From Platycnemis pennipes (lineage: Eukaryota > Arthropoda > Insecta > Odonata > Platycnemididae): 64,000 nucleotides of DNA. Every line of letters starts with the position of its first letter. Within the stretch, counting starts at the first letter, position 1. Positions 44,441 through 54,225 of this stretch are shown here, piece by piece. The position numbers and the translations under genes were made by a program. Where the stretch lies: the NCBI GenBank assembly GCA_933228895.1, contig OW121846.1, positions 43,790,107-43,854,106 on the forward strand, written 5' to 3'. Under the pieces are notes generated by a model. It ran no database searches, was not told the DNA's origin, and saw only the letters and a program-made list of their open reading frames with translations.

Positions 44441-45590
44441 GCTTCTATCCTTCCGCTGACTCTTTTACCCCACCTTCCGCACTCTTATCTCTCATCACTT
44501 CACATGTGTCTTTTCACGCTCTACATTCCTCACCTCTCTTTCCCACATTTCCCTCTGACTTTGCTCATCCCCTACCCTCAAACCTTTCTCTCTTCCCTCG
44601 CCCTGCCTTTTTTCTACTCCACTCCCCTCACTCCTTACCCTATTTATTCTCACCGTTTGCTGCATTTTCTCTTCCAGTTCCTTAATTCTTCCTTCCATCT
44701 CTCCCTGCGCTTAATTTGGTACTACCCTGATCCTGCCCTCTCATTTTCCTCCTGCATCCTATAAGGGTCGTCATATTTAAATAGTTTATTTTCATATTTC
44801 CTCCCGCTTCCTTTCTTTTCTCCCTATTCTCACATTTCCCTATTAATCTCTTTTCACTTATTGTCTCTTCTACTATGCTAAGTTTTCTTCTCCCTTCCTC
44901 CTCCCACAACCTTTGCCCCAAAAGATCTCATTTCTTAATTATTCTCTTTTCCCTTTCTGATTTTTTTACTCCCCGGTCTTTAATTTTCCCCTTCTTCCGA
45001 TTTCTGCTTCCCTATTTGCTACTATGGCCATATCTCAATCCCGTTTCCCCTATTTTTTCTTACTTTACAGTGTCTCGTCTACTCCCGCTTCCTTTTCTGC
45101 TCCCATTTCCTGACTTCTCCCTCCCAACATCCCTCCATCCGTATCTCACTCCAATCTCATTTATCTTCTTCGCCTTTCTTTCTTTTCTTCCTAATCGTCA
45201 ACTAAATGCACACTTAGTTTCTCTCTCGTCACTCCTAAGGCTCCATTTTTATTCCTATTATGTAACTTCACTCTCAAATTTGAGCAAATTACTGTTCTCA
45301 CCTCATTTTCATCCTTCCCAATTTTTGCTTTAATATTTTTTCTACTTCCAATTCCTTCTCCTGCTCCGAACATGATTGCTCCTTTCTTCTTACTTCAGTT
45401 CCAATTTTCATTCTTTTTCCTCTTCACTTCTTTGGCTAGGATTTACTTTTTCTAACCCTTTTCGGCTTCATCTGCATAACCTTCTCACTCCCTGTAGTAT
45501 TTTTTCATGTTTTTTTCAATTCCTCAATTGTTCCAATACTCTATTCCAATCTTTTCATGTATTTTTTACAATTTATTTGTAATCTATTCA
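44440..45590 (-). repeat. Long pyrimidine-rich block, possible degenerate LINE ORF1
   Basis: For over 1.1 kb the plus strand is overwhelmingly C and T. Read on the minus strand the purine-rich sequence gives several Lys/Glu/Arg-rich open pieces: MEGRIKELEEKMQQTVRIN (44698-44495), 79 codons at 44921-44682, and KNIKAKIGKDENEVRTVI (45373-45191). These resemble the coiled-coil, highly charged ORF1 of some insect LINEs. Low-complexity bias alone could also produce this, so the coding reading is tentative. Confidence 0.35.
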
Positions 45591-45832
45591 CTCCCTCGCG
45601 GGTTCAACGATATGAGGCATCCAATGGTACACGTCAATCATCACAATGAGTAGGAAATTACAATACTATAATACCATTACAAAAGCAGTGATTTGTACAA
45701 ACATTGGTAAAACGAGAAAAACAAAGTTATGACACTACATAGGCAGATTCAGTTAACGAATGAGGTGCATTTTAAGAAAGAAATCAAAGAAATATGAGAA
45801 GAAGGATTAGGTGTTTTCCCGGCGAATAGACT

Positions 45833-46007
45833 GTATGAAGCGTTCTCGGGATCTCCACCGGGTCTGGAACTTGAAGTTTGCCGACGTTTCGATGTCCGAC
45901 TCGGCCATCGTCTTCAGGGCTAACGGGTTTGTCTTCAGGGCTAATCATCAGCCCGTCGGCAAACTTCAAGTTCCCGACCCGGTGGAGACCCCGAGAACTC
46001 TTCATAC
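45833..46007. mobile_element. 54-bp inverted-repeat element, Penelope-like terminal motif
   Basis: Arms 45833-45886 and 45954-46007 pair with only three mismatches. The centre holds gtcttcagggctaa twice and, on the minus strand, CTGAAGA - stem GATG...CATC - GAAACG. A CTGAAGA...CGAAACGT signature of this kind is widespread at ends of Penelope-like retroelements in arthropods. That attribution is from general knowledge and is not proven here. Confidence 0.45.
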
Positions 46008-46265
46008 AAAGAAATATGAGTTACAAATGCCGAGTAGCATGCTGACTTCTAAAAGAGGACATTATTAATGTGTGGATGGGGAAGAATTTTCATTCTCTGG
46101 CAGCTGCTAAGAATCATTCAAGTTACAGTGGCATTTGTAGAATCTCTCAGCGTTTTCTTATCACCTGCCGAAAATTTAACGCGACAATTGCTGATAACAA
46201 CATTTCAAAAGGGGTCTCCAATGGCGGTAAAATTTTGGCCACACTCGTCAAAACAAAAAACTTCT

Positions 46266-46492
46266 CGAATTCAAAGACTGCGAACTGGCCGCGAAAACTT
46301 TAGCGGCGTCACCCGTTGAAAATTGCACAATAGCAAATTGTTCCACAGAGAAAAATCAATCAGGGGGTCCGGGTTCGAGTCCCGGTCAAGGCGAATGATT
46401 TTTTTTTCTCTGTGGAACATCTTGCTATTGTGCAATTTTCAGCGGGTGACGCCGCTAAAGTTTTCGCGGCCAGTTCACGGTCTTTGAATTCG
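46266..46492. repeat. Two SINE bodies head-to-head, about 95-bp arms
   Basis: Left arm 46266-46358 and right arm 46396-46492 are near-complementary (cgaattcaaagactgcgaac ... tctttgaattcg). The 37-bp centre is a tRNA T-arm with B box GGTTCGAGTCC (46372-46382). The right arm equals the SINE body that follows the tRNA head at 46651. The left arm is that body inverted. Confidence 0.75.
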
Positions 46493-46650
46493 TTCTAAGT
46501 AAGCACCTTAGTGTTTCAAAATCGGCTTTAACCTCATGGACGGTGGCGCCGACTACGGCTACGACTACGGCTGCATTGTGACATGATGTGTCCTGCAGTC
46601 CGGTAACACCTAGTTCCTTTAAAGCCTCTTTGATTTCCACAGCGAAAGAG

Positions 46651-46760
46651 GACGACTTGGTAGTTCAACTAGTAGAGCACCTGGCCGGAAATCAGGGGGT
46701 CCGGGTTCGAATCCCGGTCAAGGCGAATGATTTTTTTCTCTGTGGAACATCTTGCTATTG
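46651..46760 (+). repeat. tRNA-derived SINE head and body start
   Basis: A tRNA-like fold can be drawn: D-arm region TTGGTAGTTCAACTAGTAGA, anticodon stem CCTGG/TCAGG around CCGGAAA, T-arm CCGGG-TTCGAAT-CCCGG, then TCAAGGC. The B box is GGTTCGAATCC at 46704-46714. A T-run and the shared body ctctgtggaacatcttgct follow. The 5' acceptor strand does not pair, so this is a SINE head and not a working tRNA gene. Confidence 0.65.
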
Positions 46761-46789
46761 TGAAAAAACATCTCTACCAGAATACCCTC

Positions 46790-47166
46790 CTGTGGTAGTT
46801 TACGGGAAAGTTACTTCCTCGCCAAGGACTACCATAGCCTCACACGCACCGCCCGAATGGAAACCTTTGCAAGGCTGTAGGGACCCCACTTTGGTAACGT
46901 TGGGTTGTAACCTGGGATCCTTCATAGAGCTGATGGGACCCTACTAAGGATACCAGGTTATTGCCGCAATCGCACTTCTGTGGTGGTTTACGGGAATGTT
47001 ACTTCCCCGCCAGGGACCACCACAGGCCACGCACACTACCCAGATGTTATCCTTTGCGAGGCTGAAGGGACCTCGCTAAGGTAACTTGGGTTACAACCTG
47101 TGGTCCTTCGCAGAGCTGATGGGACCCTCTGCAATGGACCACAGGTTGTAACCCAAGTTACCTTAG
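46790..47166. repeat. Tandem pair of about 188-bp palindromic units
   Basis: Unit 1 starts ctgtggtagtttacgggaaa (46790), unit 2 ctgtggtggtttacgggaat (46978). Each has a short palindrome (TGTGGTGGT ... ACCACCACA in unit 2) and shares gagctgatgggaccct. Unit 2 ends with a perfect 31-bp inverted repeat (47076-47106 and 47136-47166). Confidence 0.8.
47076..47166. repeat. Perfect 31-bp inverted repeat, 29-nt loop
   Basis: Left arm 47076-47106 begins CTAAGGTAACTTGGGTTACA; the right arm 47136-47166 is its exact complement. The equivalent place in unit 1 lacks the right arm, so the palindrome arose by local inverted duplication. Confidence 0.85.
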
Positions 47167-47799
47167 CCATGAGGATGCCATCAGCTCTACGAAGTCCACA
47201 TCCAAAAAGTATGCTTCAAGTTCAATCCCCCTCCAACAGCCCCAAACCCCTCCTGACGACTTACGCTTACGACTTGGACGCTTAGACCTCGTACTCGTTC
47301 GGTTATCCTATAGTTTATAAAAACCTAACGATAACCGGCTACTTTATTCAAGTTTTAATACTCAAGTACTCGTTATGTTTAAAATAACCGGTTACAGTAA
47401 CACAGGTTCATATCTCATAACCGCTCATCCCTACTCTTGACTACACCACTGTCTATTCCCTCGGCATCCACGGATTGAGTCTAACGTGCTTGAACTCTAC
47501 TCATTTCATGGAAACTGCTGAATCACTCTAAGTCTTTTTCTCAATCCATCCTCCATAACATAACGTAGACCCCCACCCTAAAAATTATTTTCAAACGGAC
47601 CCTACTGGAATAAAGGAACCCTATTTTAATCACGGTTATTTGTCCAAATGAAAACAGGCTCCCCTTCAAGTCGATATTTCATCACAACAATATTGACCGG
47701 GTACATCCCCACATTTTGCATTGCGTAATACATGGTCAGCTCCTTAAGATTCTTATGGTAAGGAGGCTTTATACCTGGACTCAAAAGATCAATGCATAT
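47167..47799. other. Unassigned sequence up to the LTR element
   Basis: No gene recognised. The last four bases (ATAT, 47796-47799) are the left target-site copy. Confidence 0.4.
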
Positions 47800-48152
47800 T
47801 GTGACGGTAACGGTTGTACCGTCGCATGACGATTTTGGATCCCCTCGCGTCCTTCTGCGCTTGGCGCTCATCGTTCGTTTTATTTTTTCTGTGTTCCTTT
47901 GTTTGCCCCCCATCCCCTTTTGTCCCAGTGATGTGAACTCCCCTAAAAACGTGTTCGTGGTCAAGGTGAGTGACGTCGCCGGCCACGGGAGGGTCTGTCC
48001 CCCCCTCCCTCTCCATTCGCCGACGACGTCCGGTGAATCCACGGCCTAGTCAAAAGTGCTTCATGTCGACGAGTGGGGATTTCCCTACTCACCCCACCCC
48101 CCATTTACCCATGTGGTGTGCCCCCGAACGACCCCTCCCACATTTTGTGGGG

Positions 48153-48160
48153 TATTTAAG
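48153..48160 (+). promoter_or_regulatory. TATA-like box in the 5' LTR
   Basis: gtggggTATTTAAGggcgg is the only TATA-like site in the GC-rich first third of the LTR. It would put transcription start near 48185. Repeated in the 3' LTR at 52701-52708. Confidence 0.45.
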
Positions 48161-48919
48161 GGCGGTGAGCGCGCCACGAGTGGGAGAACGAAATTGGCAA
48201 TTGGAGGCAGGAGGCTATGCCACCCGGGAAAGAGTACCGGTGGATATTGTGGAGAGGCTGCTGGTGCACGGGTCCCAAGGAGCGACACAGGGCTGGAGAA
48301 GGAGACCCAGCATAAGCCGCGGCGATTCCACCCACGGGCAGATAGCCCCAATACGTGGGGATAAGATCGCGAGCAGCTGGCCCTTCCAGGCGACACACGG
48401 CCACAACATTTCAAACCGGGATCAGGACGCAGAGGAGCCACGAGCCCCCGTCATTCCCGGAGAAATCGGCGCGCCAATGGTCTGCCATTGTTCCCGTCGT
48501 CGTCTCGTTTCCGGACCGCCAAGTAAGCTGGCACGAGCCATTCTACCCCCTCCCCCCCCCCCTTTTGTCACCGTGGGAGAACCTCGTCGCCCCAAATTCA
48601 GGAGTGGTTGGACTTTTGGGAGCAACCCTTGAACCTATCGTCATAAAGTAAATCTTTGTAAAGTGCATTTGTCAAGGCGCTCATGCCACGCCAAAGGGAT
48701 TCTCAACTCACGCGTTCCTTCAGAACGCGAATTATCAGCTGTAATCTTGACTCCATGTATTTTTCTTATTGTATCTTCATGGCGTTTCATGTTCATCCAT
48801 ATCATTTGTAGCAATCACCATCACTTTCATATCATGCTCATCAGTGCTTTCATTTATATTATGTTCTAGTGTTATATCAAAAACGTTGTGTCTTATGTTC
48901 ACTTTTGGCCAAGGGCCTC

Positions 48920-48925
48920 AATAAA
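48920..48925 (+). terminator. AATAAA polyadenylation signal in the LTR
   Basis: cctcAATAAActtgtg. The copy in the 3' LTR would end the element's transcript. The position implies R extends a little past 48940. Confidence 0.45.
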
Positions 48926-49146
48926 CTTGTGCAAAGAACTGGTGTATGTTCCGTCCCAGTTAATGGGAAGGCCAGTCCCCATCATTCCCTGTATGTGCGT
49001 CAGAACATCGAACGACTCGGGGGGATCCTTAATTATAATTTGGAATTCGCGGAGTACGTCCCTCGTGGGCTCAAACGCGGATCCCTATGTGTGCGGCCGT
49101 CCCCTTAGTGAAACGCGGGTTAGGGGGGTGGATCCGTCACATATAA

Positions 49147-49164
49147 TGGCGCTGCGGACAGGAT
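49147..49164 (+). other. Putative primer binding site
   Basis: TGGCGCTGCGGACAGGAT begins five bases after the LTR. The TGG start would pair with the CCA end of a tRNA. I could not identify the tRNA. Confidence 0.55.
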
Positions 49165-49530
49165 CCCGAGTGTCTTAGTTCATGGAATGTTCTTTTGTTT
49201 CGTGGGGAATTATTTTCTTGTGTGCCTTTTCGTTGAAACTGAAAATCATTAATTTAAAATTTTGCTTTGTTAGGAGACGACGTCCGTGCCCTCGAAGTTT
49301 CTTTTCTGTTTCGGTGTGGACCCCTCGCCCCGCGCAAGTCAATTTGAATAATTTACTCAATCTTTTGCTTCTGTGGGTAAGCGTTCGTTCGTTATTGTGT
49401 TCATAGGCTCACGTGACACCTCAACCACGGTTGCTCAGGGGCGTTCGCGAAGCCGTAATTTGGTCACATGCCTTTTGGCTTCATTAAAAAAGTGTGTGCG
49501 CGTGATCAGTCCAGCCGGCGGTCTAGAAAA

Positions 49531-50885
49531 ATGGCTACGAAGGGTAAAGTTGACAAATTGGTGGAGGAAATAACGTTGTCGGACTCCGACGAGTACGACC
49601 ATGAGTCAGCTCACGCTGCAGCGGAGCAGGAGGGAGCGGAGGCGAAGGCCCCCCCCCCCCACCTGCTACCGGCTCAGCGAGCGGGGGTTCGATAGACGCC
49701 CTGTTAAGTTGGATGCAGGCCGATAAAGAGGAGAGAGAAAGAAAGGAAGAGGAGAGAGAGAGAAGGGAGAAGGCCGATAGAGAGGAGAGAGAAAGGAAGG
49801 AAGTGGAGAAAGAAAGAAGGGAGAAGGAGAGAGAGGTGAAGCGGGATGAATATTTTAAGGAATTGATTGGCGCTTTAAAATCAGAGGTCAAAGTCACAGC
49901 CGGCCAAACCCGACAGGAATTGGAGGTAGTTGAAACGAAGGTCCAAACTGTGGGCGCCCAAGTAATTGATCTCTCGAAAGGTCTCGAAGAAGTGCGTCAG
50001 AGGGAACGCGTAATAGCTGATAGAATGCAGCAGGTGGAAGATCACTGTAGGCGAGTGGAGCATACGGGGTTCCAGCCCCCGGTTTTCGCCATGCCTTCAG
50101 CAGTTTGCATAGACAAGCCGACATACGAGGGCGGAGCTGGGCAAAACCCCGTGGGTTTTGTGCATGCCGCGGAAGATTACATGAGATTGCTGGGAATCCC
50201 TGCGTCTGCTCAGTCCCTGGTGTTTCTTAGTATGTTAGGAGGTCCGGCGGGATTGTGGAAAAGTATGCTGAGACCAGTCCCACAGGCTTACGAGGAGGTT
50301 AGACGGTTGTTTTTGGCAGAGTATTGGGATGCCTCCGCGCAGTATGAGTTCCACGCCAGCGTTTTAAATGGGACGTATTCACGTTCGAGAGACGGAAAGA
50401 TGAAGGACTACGCCATGAAGAAAGTGGCGGCGGCGAAATCTTGCGAACCTCCCATCGAGGAGGATAGATTAATATATTCTCTAGTGCGACAGTTTCCGCC
50501 CCTCATACAAAACTTGCTTAAGAGTGCGGAACCGTTGTCGCTAAAAAGAGTGCTGACCTTATTAGGTCGGTATGATGACACGAGCGAAGGAGATAGGAGG
50601 GTTGGATTCGGACCTAGGGAATCCCACCCGCAGGTGAATTCTACCCGGGTTTCGAAGGGCCGTCCTTCTAATGGGGGACGGGATGTCCGTGGGAATGTTC
50701 CGAGACGGAGTGGGGAAGTCTCGCATATGGCCCCGACTTTACCACGCGATCAGAACGCGCAATGTCCCGGAGACATTCAATCGCATGGAAATCCCCATCC
50801 ACCTCACGACCGCCCGGATATAGCGACGCCAGTTGTTCCGAGGTTCGATCAACCACCCCCATCGAGCCCCGTGCCGGGTTCTTAA
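49531..50885 (+). CDS. gag: Gag of the LTR element, split by a homopolymer frameshift
   Basis: The likely start is ATG at 49531 (MATKGKVDKLVEEITLSDSDE). That frame runs into a 12-C run at 49649-49660 and would stop at 49695. The other frame emerges as PPATGSASGGSIDALLSWMQ and stays open to TAA at 50883-50885. A one-base change in the C run joins them. Next come a charged Glu/Arg/Lys coiled-coil stretch (codons from 49719 to about 49850), a second heptad-rich region, and a capsid-like domain from about 50090 (YEGGAGQNPVGFVHAAEDYM ... AEYWDASAQYEF). The C-terminus is Pro/Arg/Gly-rich without a zinc knuckle. Gag would package element RNA into particles. The split may be real or a sequencing error. 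Confidence 0.75.
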
Positions 50886-52210
50886 AACTCCTCGCGTCTG
50901 TGCCGTTAGATCCCCGCGGCTCGGACGGGCAGTGTAGCGCGGCGACACGCGTCTCCGCCACCTACGCATTAGAGGGGAATCTTCTCGAGGACTTGCTCGA
51001 AGAGGAACAGGAGCGAAGTATTGTCAAGAGAGCGTGTCCTGAAATATCCTTATGGTGTCTCGGGCACGAAGTATCCACTTTGATAGATACTGGGAGCGAA
51101 GTTTCCGCCATAAGCGAGCAATTCTTTGAGTTAATTTATGCGAAAGAGCCTAATATCCCAATATTACCATTAAACAAATGTTTCATAATATGTGCTAACA
51201 AGAAGAGATCGAACCCAATTTCTCGACAGGCCTATGTCCCGATTGAAGTAGGCGGTAGGGGCATGGACGTCGCATGCCTGGTAGTCAGGGATCTCGTGAA
51301 AGATTTAATCTTAGGAACGGACTGGCTATCCGAGAATGGAGTCGTGATCGACTTTAGCGAAAATAAAATTGTGTTCGGAAATAAAGGAAGTGGGTTGGTG
51401 GTAGAGTCTTTTGCCACCCTCGGACCGACGGATGCGTCGGGCGGGGGGGAAAGAGAATCCACGGCGATCAACGTCTCAACGGTTGAATCGATGGGCGATT
51501 CGAACCATCTGAACAAGCCGACCGCGAAAAATTGCATTCGCGTTCTGAAAAATGAATACTTTAAATTATGTGGGACGCCCCGTAGAATCTTGTCTGATCA
51601 CGGTACTCAGTTTACGAGCGCTCTGTGGAGGGAATCGATGGAGGAGATGGAGGTGAAGGTCATCTATTCGTCCATCAGAAGACCCCAAACAAATCCCAGT
51701 GAAAGGGTAATGCGAGAATTGTCTCGCGTATTCCGGGTCTATTGTTCTGATGACCATCAACGCTGGCCTGAAGTACTGCCCTGGATAAATCGCTGGTTTA
51801 ATGAGGTGACACATGAGAGTACGGGTATGACGCCCACAGAACTGCATTTTGGTCGAAAACCAATTAGGGTCGATTTAGGTGTTGAATTCCCCGACCCACC
51901 AGGAGGGTCCACACGCGACGTTCAGCAAATAGCTTTGAGAGCATTGGAGAAAAGCGGACGCCGTAGGAAGGCCAACCAAAAATCGCGGGGATATGAGTTT
52001 CGTGTAGGAGATCGCGTTTTACTAAGATTCCCGAAGGCATCGGATGCCCGCGCGAATCTTTTTCATAAATTCTTTCATTTGTACACGGGACCGTTTAGGA
52101 TATCTAAATTATCAGGACCTAATTCATGTTATTTGGTAAACGACGTGGACGATGAAGTCGGCGTCCATAATTTTGGAAATCTAAAGCCATATCATTCGCC
52201 GCTCACATAA
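50762..52210 (+). CDS. pol: Truncated Pol: protease fused to C-terminal integrase
   Basis: This frame is -1 relative to Gag and overlaps it by over 100 bp, consistent with -1 ribosomal frameshifting; the 50762 ATG is not necessarily used. Retropepsin signature: LIDTGSEVSAIS (catalytic D at 51086-51088) and LILGTDWLSENGVVIDF. From about 51500 the protein is integrase: ILSDHGTQFTS (second catalytic D, codon 51596), NPSERVMREL (catalytic E, codon 51701), STGMTPTELHFGRKP, and a GPY/F-type module (YTGPFRISKLSG). Between the two, reverse transcriptase, RNase H and the integrase N-terminus with its first Asp are missing, yet the frame is uninterrupted. A usual gypsy Pol is over 1000 residues; this one is under 490. 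It may still make protease. Integrase activity is not expected. Confidence 0.85.
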   Translation: MSRRHSIAWKSPSTSRPPGYSDASCSEVRSTTPIEPRAGFLKLLASVPLDPRGSDGQCSAATRVSATYALEGNLLEDLLEEEQERSIVKRACPEISLWCLGHEVSTLIDTGSEVSAISEQFFELIYAKEPNIPILPLNKCFIICANKKRSNPISRQAYVPIEVGGRGMDVACLVVRDLVKDLILGTDWLSENGVVIDFSENKIVFGNKGSGLVVESFATLGPTDASGGGERESTAINVSTVESMGDSNHLNKPTAKNCIRVLKNEYFKLCGTPRRILSDHGTQFTSALWRESMEEMEVKVIYSSIRRPQTNPSERVMRELSRVFRVYCSDDHQRWPEVLPWINRWFNEVTHESTGMTPTELHFGRKPIRVDLGVEFPDPPGGSTRDVQQIALRALEKSGRRRKANQKSRGYEFRVGDRVLLRFPKASDARANLFHKFFHLYTGPFRISKLSGPNSCYLVNDVDDEVGVHNFGNLKPYHSPLT

Positions 52211-52335
52211 GGTCTGTTTTGCTTTCGTTCTGTTTGTGGTTTCATTTTATTTTGCGCGAGGAGCGATTTGTTTTGACTTTTTGTAAACTGCGAGGAGGGT
52301 GTTTTCATTTCTTTCATCCCCCCCCCTCACAGTTT

Positions 52336-52347
52336 AGCGGGGGGCTA
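52336..52347 (+). other. Putative polypurine tract
   Basis: agcggggggcta directly precedes the 3' LTR, the expected place for plus-strand priming. Short and G-only in its core. Confidence 0.5.
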
Positions 52348-53687
52348 TGTGACGGTAACGGTTGTACCGTCGCATGACGATTTTGGATCCCCTCGCGTCC
52401 TTCTGCGCTTGGCGCTCATCGTTCGTTTTATTTTTTCTGTGTTCCTTTGTTTGCCCCCCATCCCCTTTTGTCCCAGTGATGTGAACTCCCCTAAAAACGT
52501 GTTCGTGGTCAAGGTGAGTGACGTCGCCGGCCACGGGAGGGTCTGTCCCCCCCTCCCTCTCCATTCGCCGACGACGTCCGGTGAATCCACGGCCTAGTCA
52601 AAAGTGCTTCATGTCGACGAGTGGGGATTTCCCTACTCACCCCACCCCCCATTTACCCATGTGGTGTGCCCCCGAACGACCCCTCCCACATTTTGTGGGG
52701 TATTTAAGGGCGGTGAGCGCGCCACGAGTGGGAGAACGAAATTGGCAATTGGAGGCAGGAGGCTATGCCACCCGGGAAAGAGTACCGGTGGATATTGTGG
52801 AGAGGCTGCTGGTGCACGGGTCCCAAGGAGCGACACAGGGCTGGAGAAGGAGACCCAGCATAAGCCGCGGCGATTCCACCCACGGGCAGATAGCCCCAAT
52901 ACGTGGGGATAAGATCGCGAGCAGCTGGCCCTTCCAGGCGACACACGGCCACAACATTTCAAACCGGGATCAGGACGCAGAGGAGCCACGAGCCCCCGTC
53001 ATTCCCGGAGAAATCGGCGCGCCAATGGTCTGCCATTGTTCCCGTCGTCGTCTCGTTTCCGGACCGCCAAGTAAGCTGGCACGAGCCATTCTACCCCCTC
53101 CCCCCCCCTTTTGTCACCGTGGGAGAACCTCGTCGCCCCAAATTCAGGAGTGGTTGGACTTTTGGGAGCAACCCTTGAACCTATCGTCATAAAGTAAATC
53201 TTTGTAAAGTGCATTTGTCAAGGCGCTCATGCCACGCCAAAGGGATTCTCAACTCACGCGTTCCTTCAGAACGCGAATTATCAGCTGTAATCTTGACTCC
53301 ATGTATTTTTCTTATTGTATCTTCATGGCGTTTCATGTTCATCCATATCATTTGTAGCAATCACCATCACTTTCATATCATGCTCATCAGTGCTTTCATT
53401 TATATTATGTTCTAGTGTTATATCAAAAACGTTGTGTCTTATGTTCACTTTTGGCCAAGGGCCTCAATAAACTTGTGCAAAGAACTGGTGTATGTTCCGT
53501 CCCAGTTAATGGGAAGGCCAGTCCCCATCATTCCCTGTATGTGCGTCAGAACATCGAACGACTCGGGGGGATCCTTAATTATAATTTGGAATTCGCGGAG
53601 TACGTCCCTCGTGGGCTCAAACGCGGATCCCTATGTGTGCGGCCGTCCCCTTAGTGAAACGCGGGTTAGGGGGGTGGATCCGTCACA
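52348..53687 (+). repeat. 3' LTR
   Basis: Starts TGTGACGG and ends CCGTCACA. Matches the 5' LTR throughout by eye; the 2-bp length difference lies in the C run near 53100. Confidence 0.95.
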
Positions 53688-53691
53688 ATAT

Positions 53692-54220
53692 GCTTTTGAT
53701 ATTTCCAATAACACCGTATGCTTTTAGTTTAAGACTTGCCGTTTCCTCCCCGTAGAGCGTAAACTACTTTACTTGCAAACTGGAACGTGTTTGTTGCAAT
53801 AGTATTTATTTAATTATTGAAATTAGCAAACAATTATAGATATTTGGACCATTTTCATCGTTACTGGCGAATCCAGAAAAGCGGAACTAGAATTTTTCTG
53901 ATAAATATGAAAAGCAAGGTTAATGACTATAGACAAGTTTGCATTGGAGAGAAGAGAGAAAGTTCTATAAGGAGTTTTAAGGCAGAGAAGTGGATAAAAT
54001 GGGTGAAAATGGACTACAAGGCTAAAGAAGACGATATTCAGATCGTTTGGAAAGATAGGACGAGGAGAGGAAGAAATAAGAATGAGAAAAAGTGAGCTCA
54101 TGTGATGATGACGGTAATGGATAGACAAAGTGGTGGAAGAGAAAAGAATTGGTCGTCGGAATCATTGTGACGGGAAAACTAACATCATTTTCAATTTTTT
54201 ATAATTAATAGTCTTTCGGT
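53692..54220. other. Unassigned sequence
   Basis: The 92-codon plus frame at 53817-54095 is Lys/Arg-rich and motif-free. Nothing else recognised. Confidence 0.35.
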
Positions 54221-54225
54221 GGTAC

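Larger units (their letters stand above)
47800..49141 (+). repeat. 5' LTR
   Basis: Starts TGTGACGG and ends CCGTCACA, an 8-bp perfect inverted end pair with the canonical TG...CA. Candidate promoter TATTTAAG at 48153-48160 and polyadenylation signal AATAAA at 48920-48925 are present. Many open frames inside are chance products of GC-rich sequence. Confidence 0.95.
47800..53687 (+). mobile_element. Young Ty3/gypsy-type LTR retrotransposon lacking RT and RNase H
   Basis: Complete by its ends: 1342-bp 5' LTR, 3206-bp internal region, 1340-bp 3' LTR, and 4-bp ATAT flanks on both sides (47796-47799 and 53688-53691, sharing ATAT). The two LTRs look identical by eye apart from a C run of 11 versus 9 (about 48552 and 53100), so insertion was very recent. 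The internal region encodes Gag, then protease fused directly to the second half of integrase. Reverse transcriptase, RNase H and the integrase zinc-binding and first catalytic Asp regions are absent. The integrase layout with a GPY/F module points to Ty3/gypsy. Confidence 0.9.

Noticed and set aside
44875..45333. A 152-codon plus-strand frame rich in Ser, Pro, Leu and Phe
   Set aside because: It is a by-product of the pyrimidine-rich strand; the minus-strand readings are more protein-like.
46651..46727. A functional tRNA gene
   Set aside because: The acceptor 5' strand does not pair with TCAAGGC, the position before the anticodon is not T, and the same body follows another T-arm nearby, so it is a SINE.
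47970..48632. A 220-codon open frame inside the 5' LTR, repeated at 52518-53192
   Set aside because: It lies within the LTR, has no domain, changes frame with the C-run length difference, and many overlapping frames are open on both strands because the region is GC-rich.
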